The translations under genes were made by a program, and so were the position numbers. Positions 8,727-17,098 of a stretch of DNA of 64,000 nt are shown in pieces. The stretch is from Pseudomonadota bacterium. Lineage in GTDB: Bacteria; Pseudomonadota; Alphaproteobacteria; Rhizobiales; Beijerinckiaceae. The stretch spans positions 1 to 64,000 of the forward strand of contig JAEXGT010000016.1 of assembly GCA_023450615.1 (NCBI GenBank), given 5' to 3'. The notes under the pieces were generated by a model that saw only the letters and a program-made list of their open reading frames with translations, was not told the origin of the DNA and ran no database searches. Within the stretch, counting starts at the first letter, position 1, and the number at the start of each line of letters is the position of its first letter.

Positions 8727-10251
8727 TCTCTAGCTCCTCATGACTGATGGCACGCAATGTGAAACTGAAGGTCGTTCCACGGCCGACCTCAGACTCGATC
8801 CAGATCTTCCCGCCATGAGATTCAATGATGGTTCTGCAAATCGAGAGACCCACGCCCATGCCATGTTTCTTCGTTGTCACGAAGGGCTGGAAGAGACGTT
8901 CCAGTACCTCTTGTTCGATGCCGGTTCCGGTATCGCTGACGCTGATCTCTACCAATCCTTCCTGAGAGGCGGCATGAGTTGCAATTACCATCTCGCGCTG
9001 AGGCATATCCTGCATGGCCTCGATGGCATTCCGGATCAGGTTCAGCAGAACTTGCTGGATCTGAATGCGGTCTGCCAGGACAAGCGTCGCATCTGGGTCG
9101 AAGCGATATGAAACCCGCACACCTTTTTCCCGTGCTCCGACAAGAGCAAGGGCGCTCGCCTCCTGGATCAGCTTGGGAAGATTTTCGATATGCCGTTCAC
9201 TCTCTCCGCGCGTCACGAATTCGCGCAGGTGACGAATGACTTGGCCTGCGCGCAACGCCTGTTCGGCTGCTTCGTTCACAGCTCCTTCCAGCATCGTCAC
9301 GTCCTGGCCCTCCATGCGCTGGAGGATGCGGCGGCAGCCTTTCAGGTAGTTGGAGATGGCCGTGAGAGGCTGATTGATCTCGTGCGCCAGGGTCGAGGCC
9401 ATCTCGCCGAGCGCTGTGAAGCGTGACATATGCACGAGCTCCGATTGCAATTCCTGCAAGCGGGCTTCCGTCTTTTGCCGCTCGGTGAGGTCGCGGATGA
9501 AGCCGGTAAAGTAACGCTGGCCACCGGAGCGCATTTCGCCCACGGCCAGCTCTATGGGGAAGGTGGAGCCGTCCTTGCCCTGTCCCACGACGACGCGCCC
9601 AATGCCGATGATACGCCGCTCGCCTGTTGTGAGATAGCGGTGCATGTAGCCGTCATGCTGTTCGCGATAGGGATCCGGCATGAGGATCTTGATGTTTTCC
9701 CCGATGATTTCATGATCCTTGTATCCGAACAGGCGTTCGGCGGCGGCGCTGAAAAACTGAATATGTGCCTGCTCGTCGATGACGATCATGGCGTCCGGCA
9801 CCGTTTCCAGGATCGAGCGAAGATGCGCCTCGCGGGTCTTCAATGCTTCTTCGGCTGCAACGCGTTCGCTGATGTCCCGGGCGACCTTGGCATAGCCCAG
9901 AAGCAGTCCTGCCTCGTTCTTCAAGGGCGTCAAGCTGACATGGGCAATGAAGCTCGATCCGTCCTTGCGCAGGCGGACGCCTTGTTCTTCATAGCGGCCG
10001 ACATCGCGGGCCACTTCAAGTTCGTGTGCGGCCTTTCCGGAGGCGAGGTCGTGGGGAGTATGGAGTATCGAGAAATGGCGTCCGCGAATCTCGTCCTTGC
10101 TCCATCCGATGATGTGCTCAGCACCTACATTCCAACTGACGATCCGGCCTTCGCTGTCGAGCATGCAGATTGCATGATCCGTCACGGCGTCGACCAGGAG
10201 TTGATAGCTGATATCCTGTTGCGGGTTGGGGGCAGAAGCCGAGACAGTCAA
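8716..10251 (-). CDS. fixL: Oxygen sensor histidine kinase FixL (soluble, heme PAS)
   Basis: This 511-residue kinase has two PAS domains (about 15-135 and 143-262) and no membrane segment, like Bradyrhizobium FixL. The second PAS carries the heme signature YMHRYLTTGERRIIGIGR: His204 is the expected proximal heme ligand and Arg219 the distal Arg. The kinase core has His290 in STLAHEINQPLTAIS and an HATPase with SDTGTGIEQEV and GMGVGLSICR. Oxygen binding shuts off phosphorylation of FixJ. The start is a TTG at 10251 with GGAG six bases upstream; no ATG exists before the first PAS domain. Confidence 0.93.
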   Translation of the reverse strand: MTVSASAPNPQQDISYQLLVDAVTDHAICMLDSEGRIVSWNVGAEHIIGWSKDEIRGRHFSILHTPHDLASGKAAHELEVARDVGRYEEQGVRLRKDGSSFIAHVSLTPLKNEAGLLLGYAKVARDISERVAAEEALKTREAHLRSILETVPDAMIVIDEQAHIQFFSAAAERLFGYKDHEIIGENIKILMPDPYREQHDGYMHRYLTTGERRIIGIGRVVVGQGKDGSTFPIELAVGEMRSGGQRYFTGFIRDLTERQKTEARLQELQSELVHMSRFTALGEMASTLAHEINQPLTAISNYLKGCRRILQRMEGQDVTMLEGAVNEAAEQALRAGQVIRHLREFVTRGESERHIENLPKLIQEASALALVGAREKGVRVSYRFDPDATLVLADRIQIQQVLLNLIRNAIEAMQDMPQREMVIATHAASQEGLVEISVSDTGTGIEQEVLERLFQPFVTTKKHGMGVGLSICRTIIESHGGKIWIESEVGRGTTFSFTLRAISHEELENAE

Positions 10252-10319
10252 AGAAAACTCCGGTCCTGGATGGTTTCCTGGCCGCCGATTGGGTCGGTAT
10301 CGGGAAAACAGGCACCATT

Positions 10320-10336
10320 CCTAGGGAGTTCCTAGC
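10320..10336 (-). promoter_or_regulatory. Candidate FixJ-type inverted repeat upstream of fixL
   Basis: CTAGG-N5-CCTAG is a perfect short inverted repeat about 70 bp before the fixL start. Its layout resembles the repeat before fixK (CCTA, G-run, TT, CC, TAG). It may let FixJ control its own operon. Position and similarity are the only evidence. Confidence 0.35.
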
Positions 10337-10393
10337 ACAAGCATGAGGCTTTGATACAGGCGCATATTGCCCTGGTAAGACGTCCTGAGGCGG

Positions 10394-11509
10394 TCAAGCC
10401 ATGATGCCGGCCACGAGAGCGCCAAGCAGGGCAGAGCTGAGCAGCATTCCGTCAAAGATTCCGAGAACCCACCGGGACGGCTCGCCTTCCTCATGAATCC
10501 AAAGTGTGGTTCCCATCGTCACCAGCGACCAGCCGACGCCGAGAAGGGCCGTCGAGAGAGTAAAAGCGGCGATGCTGGTGGCAACCAGGAAGGCCAGCAC
10601 CGCTACCGTCAGTAGCGCGCAACCTGCAAAGGCGATCCAGGCAGGCCGGACAGCTTGGGGGAGGCGCGCGAGGACCAGCGATGGGGCGTACATGGCGATC
10701 ACGTGCCACGCGATCGTGCCGGAGACAGCTTCGCCGAGGCCGCAGCCGACCATGGCAATGGGCGTCGCGCCCATCAGGGCTGTCATGAGAAACCACCCAA
10801 AAGCGCCGATGAGTGCGGGCCAAAGAAGCCGACGCCATCCCTGAAATGGCTTGGTTTCGGTAGATGTCCGGCGCATGCGGCGATAGGGCAGGGCCGCTGT
10901 TGCAAGAAGGGAGCCGACATGCGCGAGCGCCGCCGCTGCCGCCATGCCGACCAAAGTGCGAGGAACGGCAAGGCTTTCGGCCAGGTTCGCGACTGTGGGA
11001 GCCAGCAATCCTGCCGCAGTGGCCGCTCCGAAAACCAGGAGCGTGGCGTTTGTCCCTTTGGCCCCGAGCGGGGCAGCCGCGTGGCGGTAGAAGAGGCTAA
11101 AGCCGTTGGCGATGCCGAGCCAGAAGGCCCCCAGCACCAGACCCGTGAACTGCCATTGCAGCAGGGACCAAGCCGTCAGCAGGCCGCCCGCGACGCCCAG
11201 GCTTGCGCCGAGTGAGAAGGCGGCCCGGCGTCCGAAGGCATCGAGGAGCAGGGAGGCAGGCAGGCTGGCCAGCGCCGCTCCTGCATAGAAGGCGGCATAG
11301 GGCAGGGTAACCCAGGCTCCGCTGGGGGCGAGGGAAAGGCCCGCGAGGGGAAGAATGGTGAGGGTGAGAACCTGCGAGAGGACGGACAGGGCGAATGCGA
11401 CCGCCAATAGCGCCGTGCCGCCGTGATCCGGCAGAGCTCCGGTAGATTCAACCGGTTCGCAGAGGCAGTCGAGCTGTCCGGCCCGTGGCATGGCGGAGGT
11501 GGTGGTCAT
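10394..11509 (-). CDS. ccoA: CcoA-like MFS copper importer
   Basis: A 371-residue MFS transporter with about 12 hydrophobic segments. It has the two motifs that define CcoA of Rhodobacter capsulatus: M242-xxx-M246 in FLMTALMGATP, and H269-xxx-M273 in WHVIAMYAPS, 27 residues later. CcoA imports copper into the cytoplasm, where it is needed for the CuB centre of cbb3 oxidase. The start ATG overlaps the ccoS stop (ATGA), placing it at the end of the ccoGHIS operon and supporting this role. An extra N-terminal C15-x-C17 pair could bind copper. Other MFS functions are possible, but motif and position agree. Confidence 0.8.
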   Translation of the reverse strand: MTTTSAMPRAGQLDCLCEPVESTGALPDHGGTALLAVAFALSVLSQVLTLTILPLAGLSLAPSGAWVTLPYAAFYAGAALASLPASLLLDAFGRRAAFSLGASLGVAGGLLTAWSLLQWQFTGLVLGAFWLGIANGFSLFYRHAAAPLGAKGTNATLLVFGAATAAGLLAPTVANLAESLAVPRTLVGMAAAAALAHVGSLLATAALPYRRMRRTSTETKPFQGWRRLLWPALIGAFGWFLMTALMGATPIAMVGCGLGEAVSGTIAWHVIAMYAPSLVLARLPQAVRPAWIAFAGCALLTVAVLAFLVATSIAAFTLSTALLGVGWSLVTMGTTLWIHEEGEPSRWVLGIFDGMLLSSALLGALVAGIMA

Positions 11510-11655
11510 GATTTGAGGTCGTCGTCTCTCAGCACGCGAAGAGCCGCTCCTTCCACATCGTCATACTGGCCGTTCTTCAGCGACCACAGGAAGGCGGCGA
11601 GGCCGGTGAGGCCCAACAGCAGCGCAACTGGCACGAGATAGATAAGAACTTCCAT
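11506..11655 (-). CDS. ccoS: Cbb3 oxidase maturation protein CcoS/FixS
   Basis: A 49-residue protein that begins MEVLIYLVPVALLLGLTGL and continues with FLWSLKNGQYDDVEGAALR and a DDD-rich tail. One membrane helix followed by a YDD-x-GAALR stretch is the CcoS/FixS signature. CcoS is needed to place cofactors, copper in particular, in the oxidase. It starts 3 bp after the ccoI stop and overlaps the ccoA-like start by 4 bp. Confidence 0.93.
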   Translation of the reverse strand: MEVLIYLVPVALLLGLTGLAAFLWSLKNGQYDDVEGAALRVLRDDDLKS

Positions 11656-11658
11656 GGA

Positions 11659-13905
11659 TCAGGTTCCCTGGATTGCCGGAGTGGCCGGTGCCGGGTTGCG
11701 GACGGGAGAAATCTCCGGGCCCCGCGTTTTTGCGTTGCGTGCCCGGAGGGCATTCAGCGTGACCAGGCTCGACGAGCCGGACATGGCGAGGGCGGCAACC
11801 AGCGGGGTTACGTGGCCGAGGAAGGCAAGCGGAACTGCGATCAGGTTGTAGACGAGTGCGATCATCAGGTTCTGGCGCATCAGGGCGCGTGCGCGGCGGG
11901 AAATGGCGAGGGCGTCGAGAACGGGCGAGAGCCTGTCACCGAGAAAGACCGCATCCGCCTGCGCCTGCGTGATGTCGGCTGCCGTGATCGGCGAGATGGA
12001 CACATCCGCCGCGGCGAGAGCCGGTGCATCGTTGAGGCCGTCGCCCACCATGAGCACCTTGCGGCCCTCGGTCCTGAGTGCTTCGATGGCCGCGATCTTG
12101 TCGGCGGGCTTCGCGCCGCCGCGCCATTCGCGGATGCCGAGAGTTGCGGCGATCGGAGCCACGGCTTCCGGCCGGTCGCCAGACAGAATACGGCAATCGA
12201 CGCCGAGATCCCGCAGCGACTTGAGCGTCGCCGCAGCGTCGGGGCGAAGGGCCTGGCGCACGAGCAGGATGGCGCGCTCATGGCCGCGCGAGAAGGCGAT
12301 CACCGAGACATCGGTATTCGTGCCGACGGCTTCCGCCGCAAGGTCGGCCGCGCCGCAGAAGCTCGGACTGCCGAGACGCATCTCGACGCCGTGCACGATG
12401 GCCCTGACTCCTTGTCCCGCCTCTTCCGCGGCTTCCTCGTAGGGACGATGCTCCTTCGCCTCCTGCGCGACCGCGCCTGCAAGCGGGTGATGGCTGGAGA
12501 GCGCGAGCCGCGCCGCGGCTTCGAGCAGGTCGGGACGGATCGACGTCGCATTGGCGACGCGCATCTCGGGGAGGGTCAGCGTTCCGGTCTTGTCGAACAC
12601 GATGGTGTCCACGGCGGCCAGACGTTCGAGCGCATCGCCGGAATTGAGGAAGATGTTGGAGCGGAAGAGAGCGCCCGATGCCACGACCTGAACGACGGGA
12701 ACGGCAAGCGCCAGGGCGCAGGGGCATGTGATGATGAGAACCGCAACCGCCGTAATGATGGCGTCATGCACCGAGGAGCCCATGGCAACCCAGACGATGG
12801 CGGTGATGGCGGCGGTGAGATGCACGACGGGGGCGTAGGCCCGCGCCACCTTGTCCGCCAACTGCACGTAGCGAGACTTCGCGGCTGCCGCGTTCTCAAG
12901 AAGCCGCTCCACCTCATCGAGCAGCGTGCCCTTGCCGGCAGCGGTGACCTGGACGGTGAGCGTGCCCTCGAAATTCATGCTGCCGGCATAGACCGCGTCG
13001 CCTGCCTGGGCGGCGCGCCGCACGGTTTCTCCCGTGACGAGGCTCTCGTCGAGTTCGGAGCGGCCCGACATCACCACGCCGTCGACCGCGATGCGCTCGC
13101 CAGGGCGGACGAGCACATGGTCGCCGGGATTGAGCGCCGCCGTCGGGACGAGGACGGCCTCGCCATTATCGTCGATGCGGTGGGCGACTTCCGCCTTGAG
13201 GGCCGCGAGGTTTCCCGCCACGGCGCGGGTGCGGCGGCGCATGGCCTGATCGAGATAGCGGCCGCAGAGGAGGAAGAAGAGGAGCATCACGACGGAGTCG
13301 AAATAGGTATGCTCCGAATGATTGATCGTCTCTACCACCGACATGATCAGGGCCAGCATGATGCCGATGGAGATCGGCACGTCCATGTTGGTGCGTCCGG
13401 TCTTCAGGGCACCTATGGCGCTGCGGAAAAAGGGCTGTCCCGCATAGGCCACGGCGGGGAGCGCGATGAAGGCGGAGAGCCAGTGGAAGAAATCGCGGGT
13501 TTCCGGCGTGATGTCCGTCACATTGCCCGACCAGACGGAAACGGCGAGCAGCATGATGTTCATGGATGCGAAGCCCGCCACCGCCAGGCAGCGCAACAGC
13601 CATTGGGAGCGGCGTGCCTCTTCCTCTTCCACGAGGCGTGTCTGATAGGGGTGTGCGCGATAGCCCAGGCGCCGCAATTCCTCGACGATGGAGGAGGGCG
13701 CCAGGGCGCCGTCCTGCCATTGAACGGACAGGCGATGGTTGGTGTAGTTCAGCCGCGCATCCACGATGCCGGCCATGCGGCACAAGCCGCCCTCGATCTC
13801 ATCGATGCAGGCGGCGCAATCGATGCCCTCGACGGCAAGGTCGAGATGCGCCGTTCCATCGTCCTGGCGCTTGACGAAGATGGAGAGATCGAGAGCCTCG
13901 GCCAT
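11659..13905 (-). CDS. ccoI: Cbb3-type copper-exporting P1B ATPase CcoI/FixI
   Basis: A 748-residue P-type ATPase. It has an N-terminal heavy-metal domain with C30-AA-C33, eight predicted membrane segments, the CPC metal site in IITCPCALALAVPV, the phosphorylation motif DKTGTLT, and a C-terminal GDGLNDAPAL hinge. CcoI moves copper outward across the inner membrane for assembly of the CuB site of CcoN. It lies between ccoH (14-bp gap) and ccoS. Loss of CcoI homologues abolishes cbb3 activity in related bacteria. Confidence 0.95.
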   Translation of the reverse strand: MAEALDLSIFVKRQDDGTAHLDLAVEGIDCAACIDEIEGGLCRMAGIVDARLNYTNHRLSVQWQDGALAPSSIVEELRRLGYRAHPYQTRLVEEEEARRSQWLLRCLAVAGFASMNIMLLAVSVWSGNVTDITPETRDFFHWLSAFIALPAVAYAGQPFFRSAIGALKTGRTNMDVPISIGIMLALIMSVVETINHSEHTYFDSVVMLLFFLLCGRYLDQAMRRRTRAVAGNLAALKAEVAHRIDDNGEAVLVPTAALNPGDHVLVRPGERIAVDGVVMSGRSELDESLVTGETVRRAAQAGDAVYAGSMNFEGTLTVQVTAAGKGTLLDEVERLLENAAAAKSRYVQLADKVARAYAPVVHLTAAITAIVWVAMGSSVHDAIITAVAVLIITCPCALALAVPVVQVVASGALFRSNIFLNSGDALERLAAVDTIVFDKTGTLTLPEMRVANATSIRPDLLEAAARLALSSHHPLAGAVAQEAKEHRPYEEAAEEAGQGVRAIVHGVEMRLGSPSFCGAADLAAEAVGTNTDVSVIAFSRGHERAILLVRQALRPDAAATLKSLRDLGVDCRILSGDRPEAVAPIAATLGIREWRGGAKPADKIAAIEALRTEGRKVLMVGDGLNDAPALAAADVSISPITAADITQAQADAVFLGDRLSPVLDALAISRRARALMRQNLMIALVYNLIAVPLAFLGHVTPLVAALAMSGSSSLVTLNALRARNAKTRGPEISPVRNPAPATPAIQGT

Positions 13906-13919
13906 GATCGGATACTTTC

Positions 13920-14435
13920 TCAGAGCGTGATGCGGCTCTTGGAACGGAACATGAGATCATCTCCACGCTTCAGGTCGATGACAAGGTCCCAAAGGCCTTC
14001 AGGCAGAGGGGTGAGGCTCCTGAACTGACCTGCCGACGTCTCGACGAATTCGACGGCGACGTCGTTCCGCTTGTCCGTGGGGTGACCGAGCCTCACCTGT
14101 GCCGTGAGGCCGGAGAGGGCTTGGGCCTTGGCGTCGCGGGCGGTGATGAGGATGCTGCCGTTCGCGCCGCGCTGAACATTCGCCTCGACCGACCAATGCC
14201 GGGCATCCTGCGCATGGGCCGCCGCCACGTCGTTCTTGAAGCTGAGGCCTGCCTTGTAGGAACTCTCCGTCTCGACGCCGCTGAAGCTCGACACGGCGAA
14301 GCGGATCATCACGAAGTTCATGGCGAAGATGACGCCGAAGAACGAGATGAAATAGATGAGCACGGTGCGCCCGGTGATGAGGCGGGGCGGGCGTCCGGTC
14401 GGTGTCGTGGACATTGTTGTCGTGGACATGGGCAT
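13920..14435 (-). CDS. ccoH: Cbb3 oxidase assembly protein CcoH/FixH
   Basis: A 171-residue protein with a short Thr/Ser-rich N-terminus, one membrane helix (about 24-47) and a periplasmic FixH domain that includes SSFSGVETESSYKAGLSF. FixH/CcoH stabilises the assembling oxidase and interacts with CcoP. The ATG has AGAGG only 4 nt upstream; an ATG three codons in would have better spacing, so the exact start is open. It follows ccoG by 8 bp. Confidence 0.92.
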   Translation of the reverse strand: MPMSTTTMSTTPTGRPPRLITGRTVLIYFISFFGVIFAMNFVMIRFAVSSFSGVETESSYKAGLSFKNDVAAAHAQDARHWSVEANVQRGANGSILITARDAKAQALSGLTAQVRLGHPTDKRNDVAVEFVETSAGQFRSLTPLPEGLWDLVIDLKRGDDLMFRSKSRITL

Positions 14436-14443
14436 TAAACCTC

Positions 14444-15904
14444 TTAAGGCGCCTTGAAGTGATCGCTCATCCGGGCCGTGTCGCCAGTGGCGATGTCGGT
14501 GAGCGTGAAGTGAATGTCGGTCGATGCGGGAACATCGGAGCCTTGAGAGCTCACGAGCACTCGGGCTTCCAGGGTCTGATCGGGGCCGACCTTGACGATG
14601 ACGCGTCCCTGCTGGTCGATTTCGCCGCCGACGATATCGAGCTTGGCGTCCGGGAGCCCATCCACGGTGAGAACATAGCTGCGCTCGTCGAGGTTCTTGT
14701 TGGCGACGCGGATGGTGAAGCCGTTGCGGATCGATCCGTCGGAGAGGCGCACGAAGAGCGGGTTCCGGTCATGCATCACGCTCAGATAACTCGTCTGGCG
14801 CATGGCGAGAGAGCCGATCATGACCGCGCCGACGATGGCGATGATCCCCGCGTAGAAGATGGTGCGCGGACGCACGATCTTGCGCACTTCCGGGCGGCCC
14901 TCCATGCGGGCCTTCACGTTCATGTCGGTGTCGTAGGCGATCAGGTTCAGGGGGCGGTTGATCTTCTCCATCACCGAATTGCACGCATCGATGCACAGGC
15001 CGCACTGGATGCAGTCGAGCTGCAATCCCCTGCGGATGTCGACGCCGGTGGGGCAGACATTGACGCATTGATCGCAATCGATGCAGTCGCCCGCAGGCAG
15101 GCCCTGAAGCCTCAGCGCTTCGTTCTTCTTCATCGATCCGCGCGGCTCGCCACGGTCGTAACGATAGGTGACGTTGAGAGCGTACTCATCCGTCAGCGCG
15201 GCCTGGATGCGCGGCCAGGGGCACATATAGGTGCAGACCTGCTCACGCATGAAGCCTGCAAGCGTATAGGTGGTGAAGGTGAGAATGCCGATCCAGATAT
15301 AGGCGATCATCGGAGCCTGGAACGTGGCGAGCTGATAGACGAGGGTCGGCGCATCGGCGAAGTAGAGAACCCACGCGCCGCCGGTCCACCAGGCGATCAT
15401 CAGCCAGATGAAATGCTTGAGCCCCTTCCGCGCCGCCACGTTGAGGGTGAGTTTTTCCTTGTCGTGGCGCATGCGCTCGCGGCGGTCGCCCTCGATCCAG
15501 CGCTCGACGGCATAGAAGAGATCGGTCCAGACCGTCTGCGGGCAGAGATAGCCGCACCAGACGCGGCCCGCGACTGCGTTCATGAGGAATAGCGTGAGGG
15601 CGGCCAGCACCAGAAGGCCGGTGAAGTAATAGACTTCCTGCGGCCAGATCTCGATGAAGAAGAAGTAGAAGCGGCCATTCGCGAGGTCGACCAGGATCGC
15701 CTGATCGGGAGCGTTGGGGCCGCGGTCCCAGCGGATGAAGGGCAGGAGATAATAGATGCCGAGCGTAACGGCCAGAACGATCCATTTGATCGTGCGGAAG
15801 CGGCCTTTCACCGCCTGCGGATAAATCTGCTTGCGCGGGGCATAAAGCGGGGCGTCTTCGGCCTCTGCCGTGGCAGGGGAGGGGGAAACTGGAGCGTCAG
15901 CCAT
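14444..15904 (-). CDS. ccoG: Cupric reductase/cbb3 assembly protein CcoG (FixG, RdxA)
   Basis: A 486-residue membrane protein with about five transmembrane segments and two 4Fe-4S cluster motifs in the loop CIDCDQCVNVCPTGVD and CIQCGLCIDACNSV. The C-terminal part is an Ig-like periplasmic domain. CcoG reduces Cu(II) to Cu(I) so that copper can be loaded by CcoI during oxidase assembly. A FixK box lies 64 bp before the ATG, so ccoGHIS and the importer form their own low-oxygen operon. Protein length is normal for the family. Confidence 0.94.
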   Translation of the reverse strand: MADAPVSPSPATAEAEDAPLYAPRKQIYPQAVKGRFRTIKWIVLAVTLGIYYLLPFIRWDRGPNAPDQAILVDLANGRFYFFFIEIWPQEVYYFTGLLVLAALTLFLMNAVAGRVWCGYLCPQTVWTDLFYAVERWIEGDRRERMRHDKEKLTLNVAARKGLKHFIWLMIAWWTGGAWVLYFADAPTLVYQLATFQAPMIAYIWIGILTFTTYTLAGFMREQVCTYMCPWPRIQAALTDEYALNVTYRYDRGEPRGSMKKNEALRLQGLPAGDCIDCDQCVNVCPTGVDIRRGLQLDCIQCGLCIDACNSVMEKINRPLNLIAYDTDMNVKARMEGRPEVRKIVRPRTIFYAGIIAIVGAVMIGSLAMRQTSYLSVMHDRNPLFVRLSDGSIRNGFTIRVANKNLDERSYVLTVDGLPDAKLDIVGGEIDQQGRVIVKVGPDQTLEARVLVSSQGSDVPASTDIHFTLTDIATGDTARMSDHFKAP

Positions 15905-15967
15905 CGAATCCGTCGCAGGTTCTCGGTTTAGAGAGAGCCTGATTAGGAGAGGGGCCGGGTTCCCGCC

Positions 15968-15981
15968 TTGATTTGGGTCAA
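15968..15981 (-). promoter_or_regulatory. FixK/FNR box upstream of ccoG
   Basis: TTGATTTGGGTCAA matches TTGA-N6-TCAA and ends 64 bp before the ccoG start. It gives the ccoGHIS-ccoA operon a promoter separate from ccoNOQP. Confidence 0.85.
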
Positions 15982-15984
15982 GCA

Positions 15985-16012
15985 GATGGCCGGAGGAGGA
16001 ACCCCGGCCATC
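15985..16012 (-). terminator. Inverted repeat after ccoP, possible terminator
   Basis: GATGGCCGG and CCGGCCATC form a perfect 9-bp stem with a 10-base loop, between the ccoP stop and the ccoG FixK box. No T-run follows on the minus strand, so it may stabilise the ccoNOQP mRNA 3' end instead of terminating it alone. Confidence 0.45.
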
Positions 16013-16045
16013 CGTACTTATCCTGATGTGGCAGCTCGACGCGGC

Positions 16046-16927
16046 CTATTGCCCGCCGCCGCCGAGAGAGTGGACGTAGAGCGTCAGTGCTTTGATGGTC
16101 GTGTCGTCAAGGCGTCCGTGCCACGCAGGCATCACGCCGCCCCGGCCATTGTTGAGCCCCTCGACGATGGCCGCCTTGTCGGAGCCGAACAGCCAGATCT
16201 TATCCGCGAGATTGGGCGCGCCCATTTCCTGCATGCCCTGGCCCTTGTCGCCGTGGCAGGCGGCGCAGTTGTCGGCGAAGACCTTGGCGCCAGCGGCGAG
16301 ATCGATGCCCTTTTCCGTGGGCAGGCCCGACAGGGAGCGCACGTAATCCGCCACCTGCGAGATTTCCTCGCGCTTGAGCATTCCGTCGCGGCCGAAAGCG
16401 GGCATGCTGCCGGAATGTCCCTGGTCACTGGTGGAGCGGACGCCGAACTGAATGGTCTTGTGGACCTGCTCCAAGGAGCCGCCCCACAGCCAATCGTCGT
16501 CGTTCAGGTTCGGGTAGCCCTTGGCTCCGCCGCCGCCTGCGCCGTGGCAGGGCGCGCAGTTGTCGCCGAACGCGGCCTTGCCCTGCGCACGGGCGAAGGC
16601 GAACATCTCGGGATCCTGCTTGATCTCCTCAAGGGAGCTGGCGGCGAGCTTCGTCGTCATGCCCGAGCGCAGATCCTTCAGAGCCGCAAGTTCGACTTCC
16701 ACCGCATCGCGGGAGTGCCAGCCGAGAGCGCCCTTCGTATAGGACGATATCAGCGGCCAGGCCGGATAGGCGATGCAATAGGCGATTGCCCACACGATGC
16801 AAAGATAGAACGTCCACAGCCACCAGCGCGGAAGCGGATTGTTGAGCTCCTCGATATCGTCCCAGCTATGCCCGGTCGTGGCGACGCCGGTGACGGCGTC
16901 GATTTTTTCATGGTTGTCGTGAGCCAT
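16046..16927 (-). CDS. ccoP: Cbb3 cytochrome c oxidase diheme subunit CcoP
   Basis: A 293-residue membrane-anchored diheme cytochrome c. One helix (about 36-60, WWLWTFYLCIVWAIAY) is followed by two periplasmic cytochrome domains with heme sites C124-AP-C127-H128 and C221-AA-C224-H225. CcoP receives electrons from cytochrome c or bc1 and passes them to CcoO. The ATG at 16927 is chosen because AGGAGG lies 8-9 nt before it; an upstream in-frame start at 16999 would extend back through ccoQ. It begins 4 bp after the ccoQ stop. Confidence 0.95.
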   Translation of the reverse strand: MAHDNHEKIDAVTGVATTGHSWDDIEELNNPLPRWWLWTFYLCIVWAIAYCIAYPAWPLISSYTKGALGWHSRDAVEVELAALKDLRSGMTTKLAASSLEEIKQDPEMFAFARAQGKAAFGDNCAPCHGAGGGGAKGYPNLNDDDWLWGGSLEQVHKTIQFGVRSTSDQGHSGSMPAFGRDGMLKREEISQVADYVRSLSGLPTEKGIDLAAGAKVFADNCAACHGDKGQGMQEMGAPNLADKIWLFGSDKAAIVEGLNNGRGGVMPAWHGRLDDTTIKALTLYVHSLGGGGQ

Positions 16928-16931
16928 AGGA

Positions 16932-17087
16932 TCAATCCTCCTGGAGAGGCATGCGGGCGGCTGCGTCGAAGCGCTCCTTCCGCGAAGGTGCGAGGGCATA
17001 GAGCAGGACCACCAGGAAGACGCCTACGAAGTAGAGCAGACCCCAGGTCTGAGCGAATTCAGCGAAGAATTTGTATGCGGCTGGCAT
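16932..17087 (-). CDS. ccoQ: Cbb3 oxidase small subunit CcoQ
   Basis: A 51-residue protein: MPAAYKFFAEFAQTWGLLYF, then the helix VGVFLVVLLYAL and a charged tail with SRKERFDAAAR. A single helix and short cytoplasmic tail between ccoO and ccoP fit CcoQ, which stabilises the complex in the presence of oxygen. It starts 11 bp after ccoO and ends 4 bp before ccoP. Confidence 0.92.
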   Translation of the reverse strand: MPAAYKFFAEFAQTWGLLYFVGVFLVVLLYALAPSRKERFDAAARMPLQED

Positions 17088-17098
17088 GATCTTCGTCC

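Noticed and set aside
11812..14028. 738-codon open frame on the plus strand
   Set aside because: Antisense to ccoI, whose motifs are complete. High GC keeps the reverse frame open; composition is His/Arg/Gly-rich without motifs.
16928..16999. Longer CcoP start
   Set aside because: It would overlap ccoQ; the ATG at 16927 has AGGAGG at good spacing.
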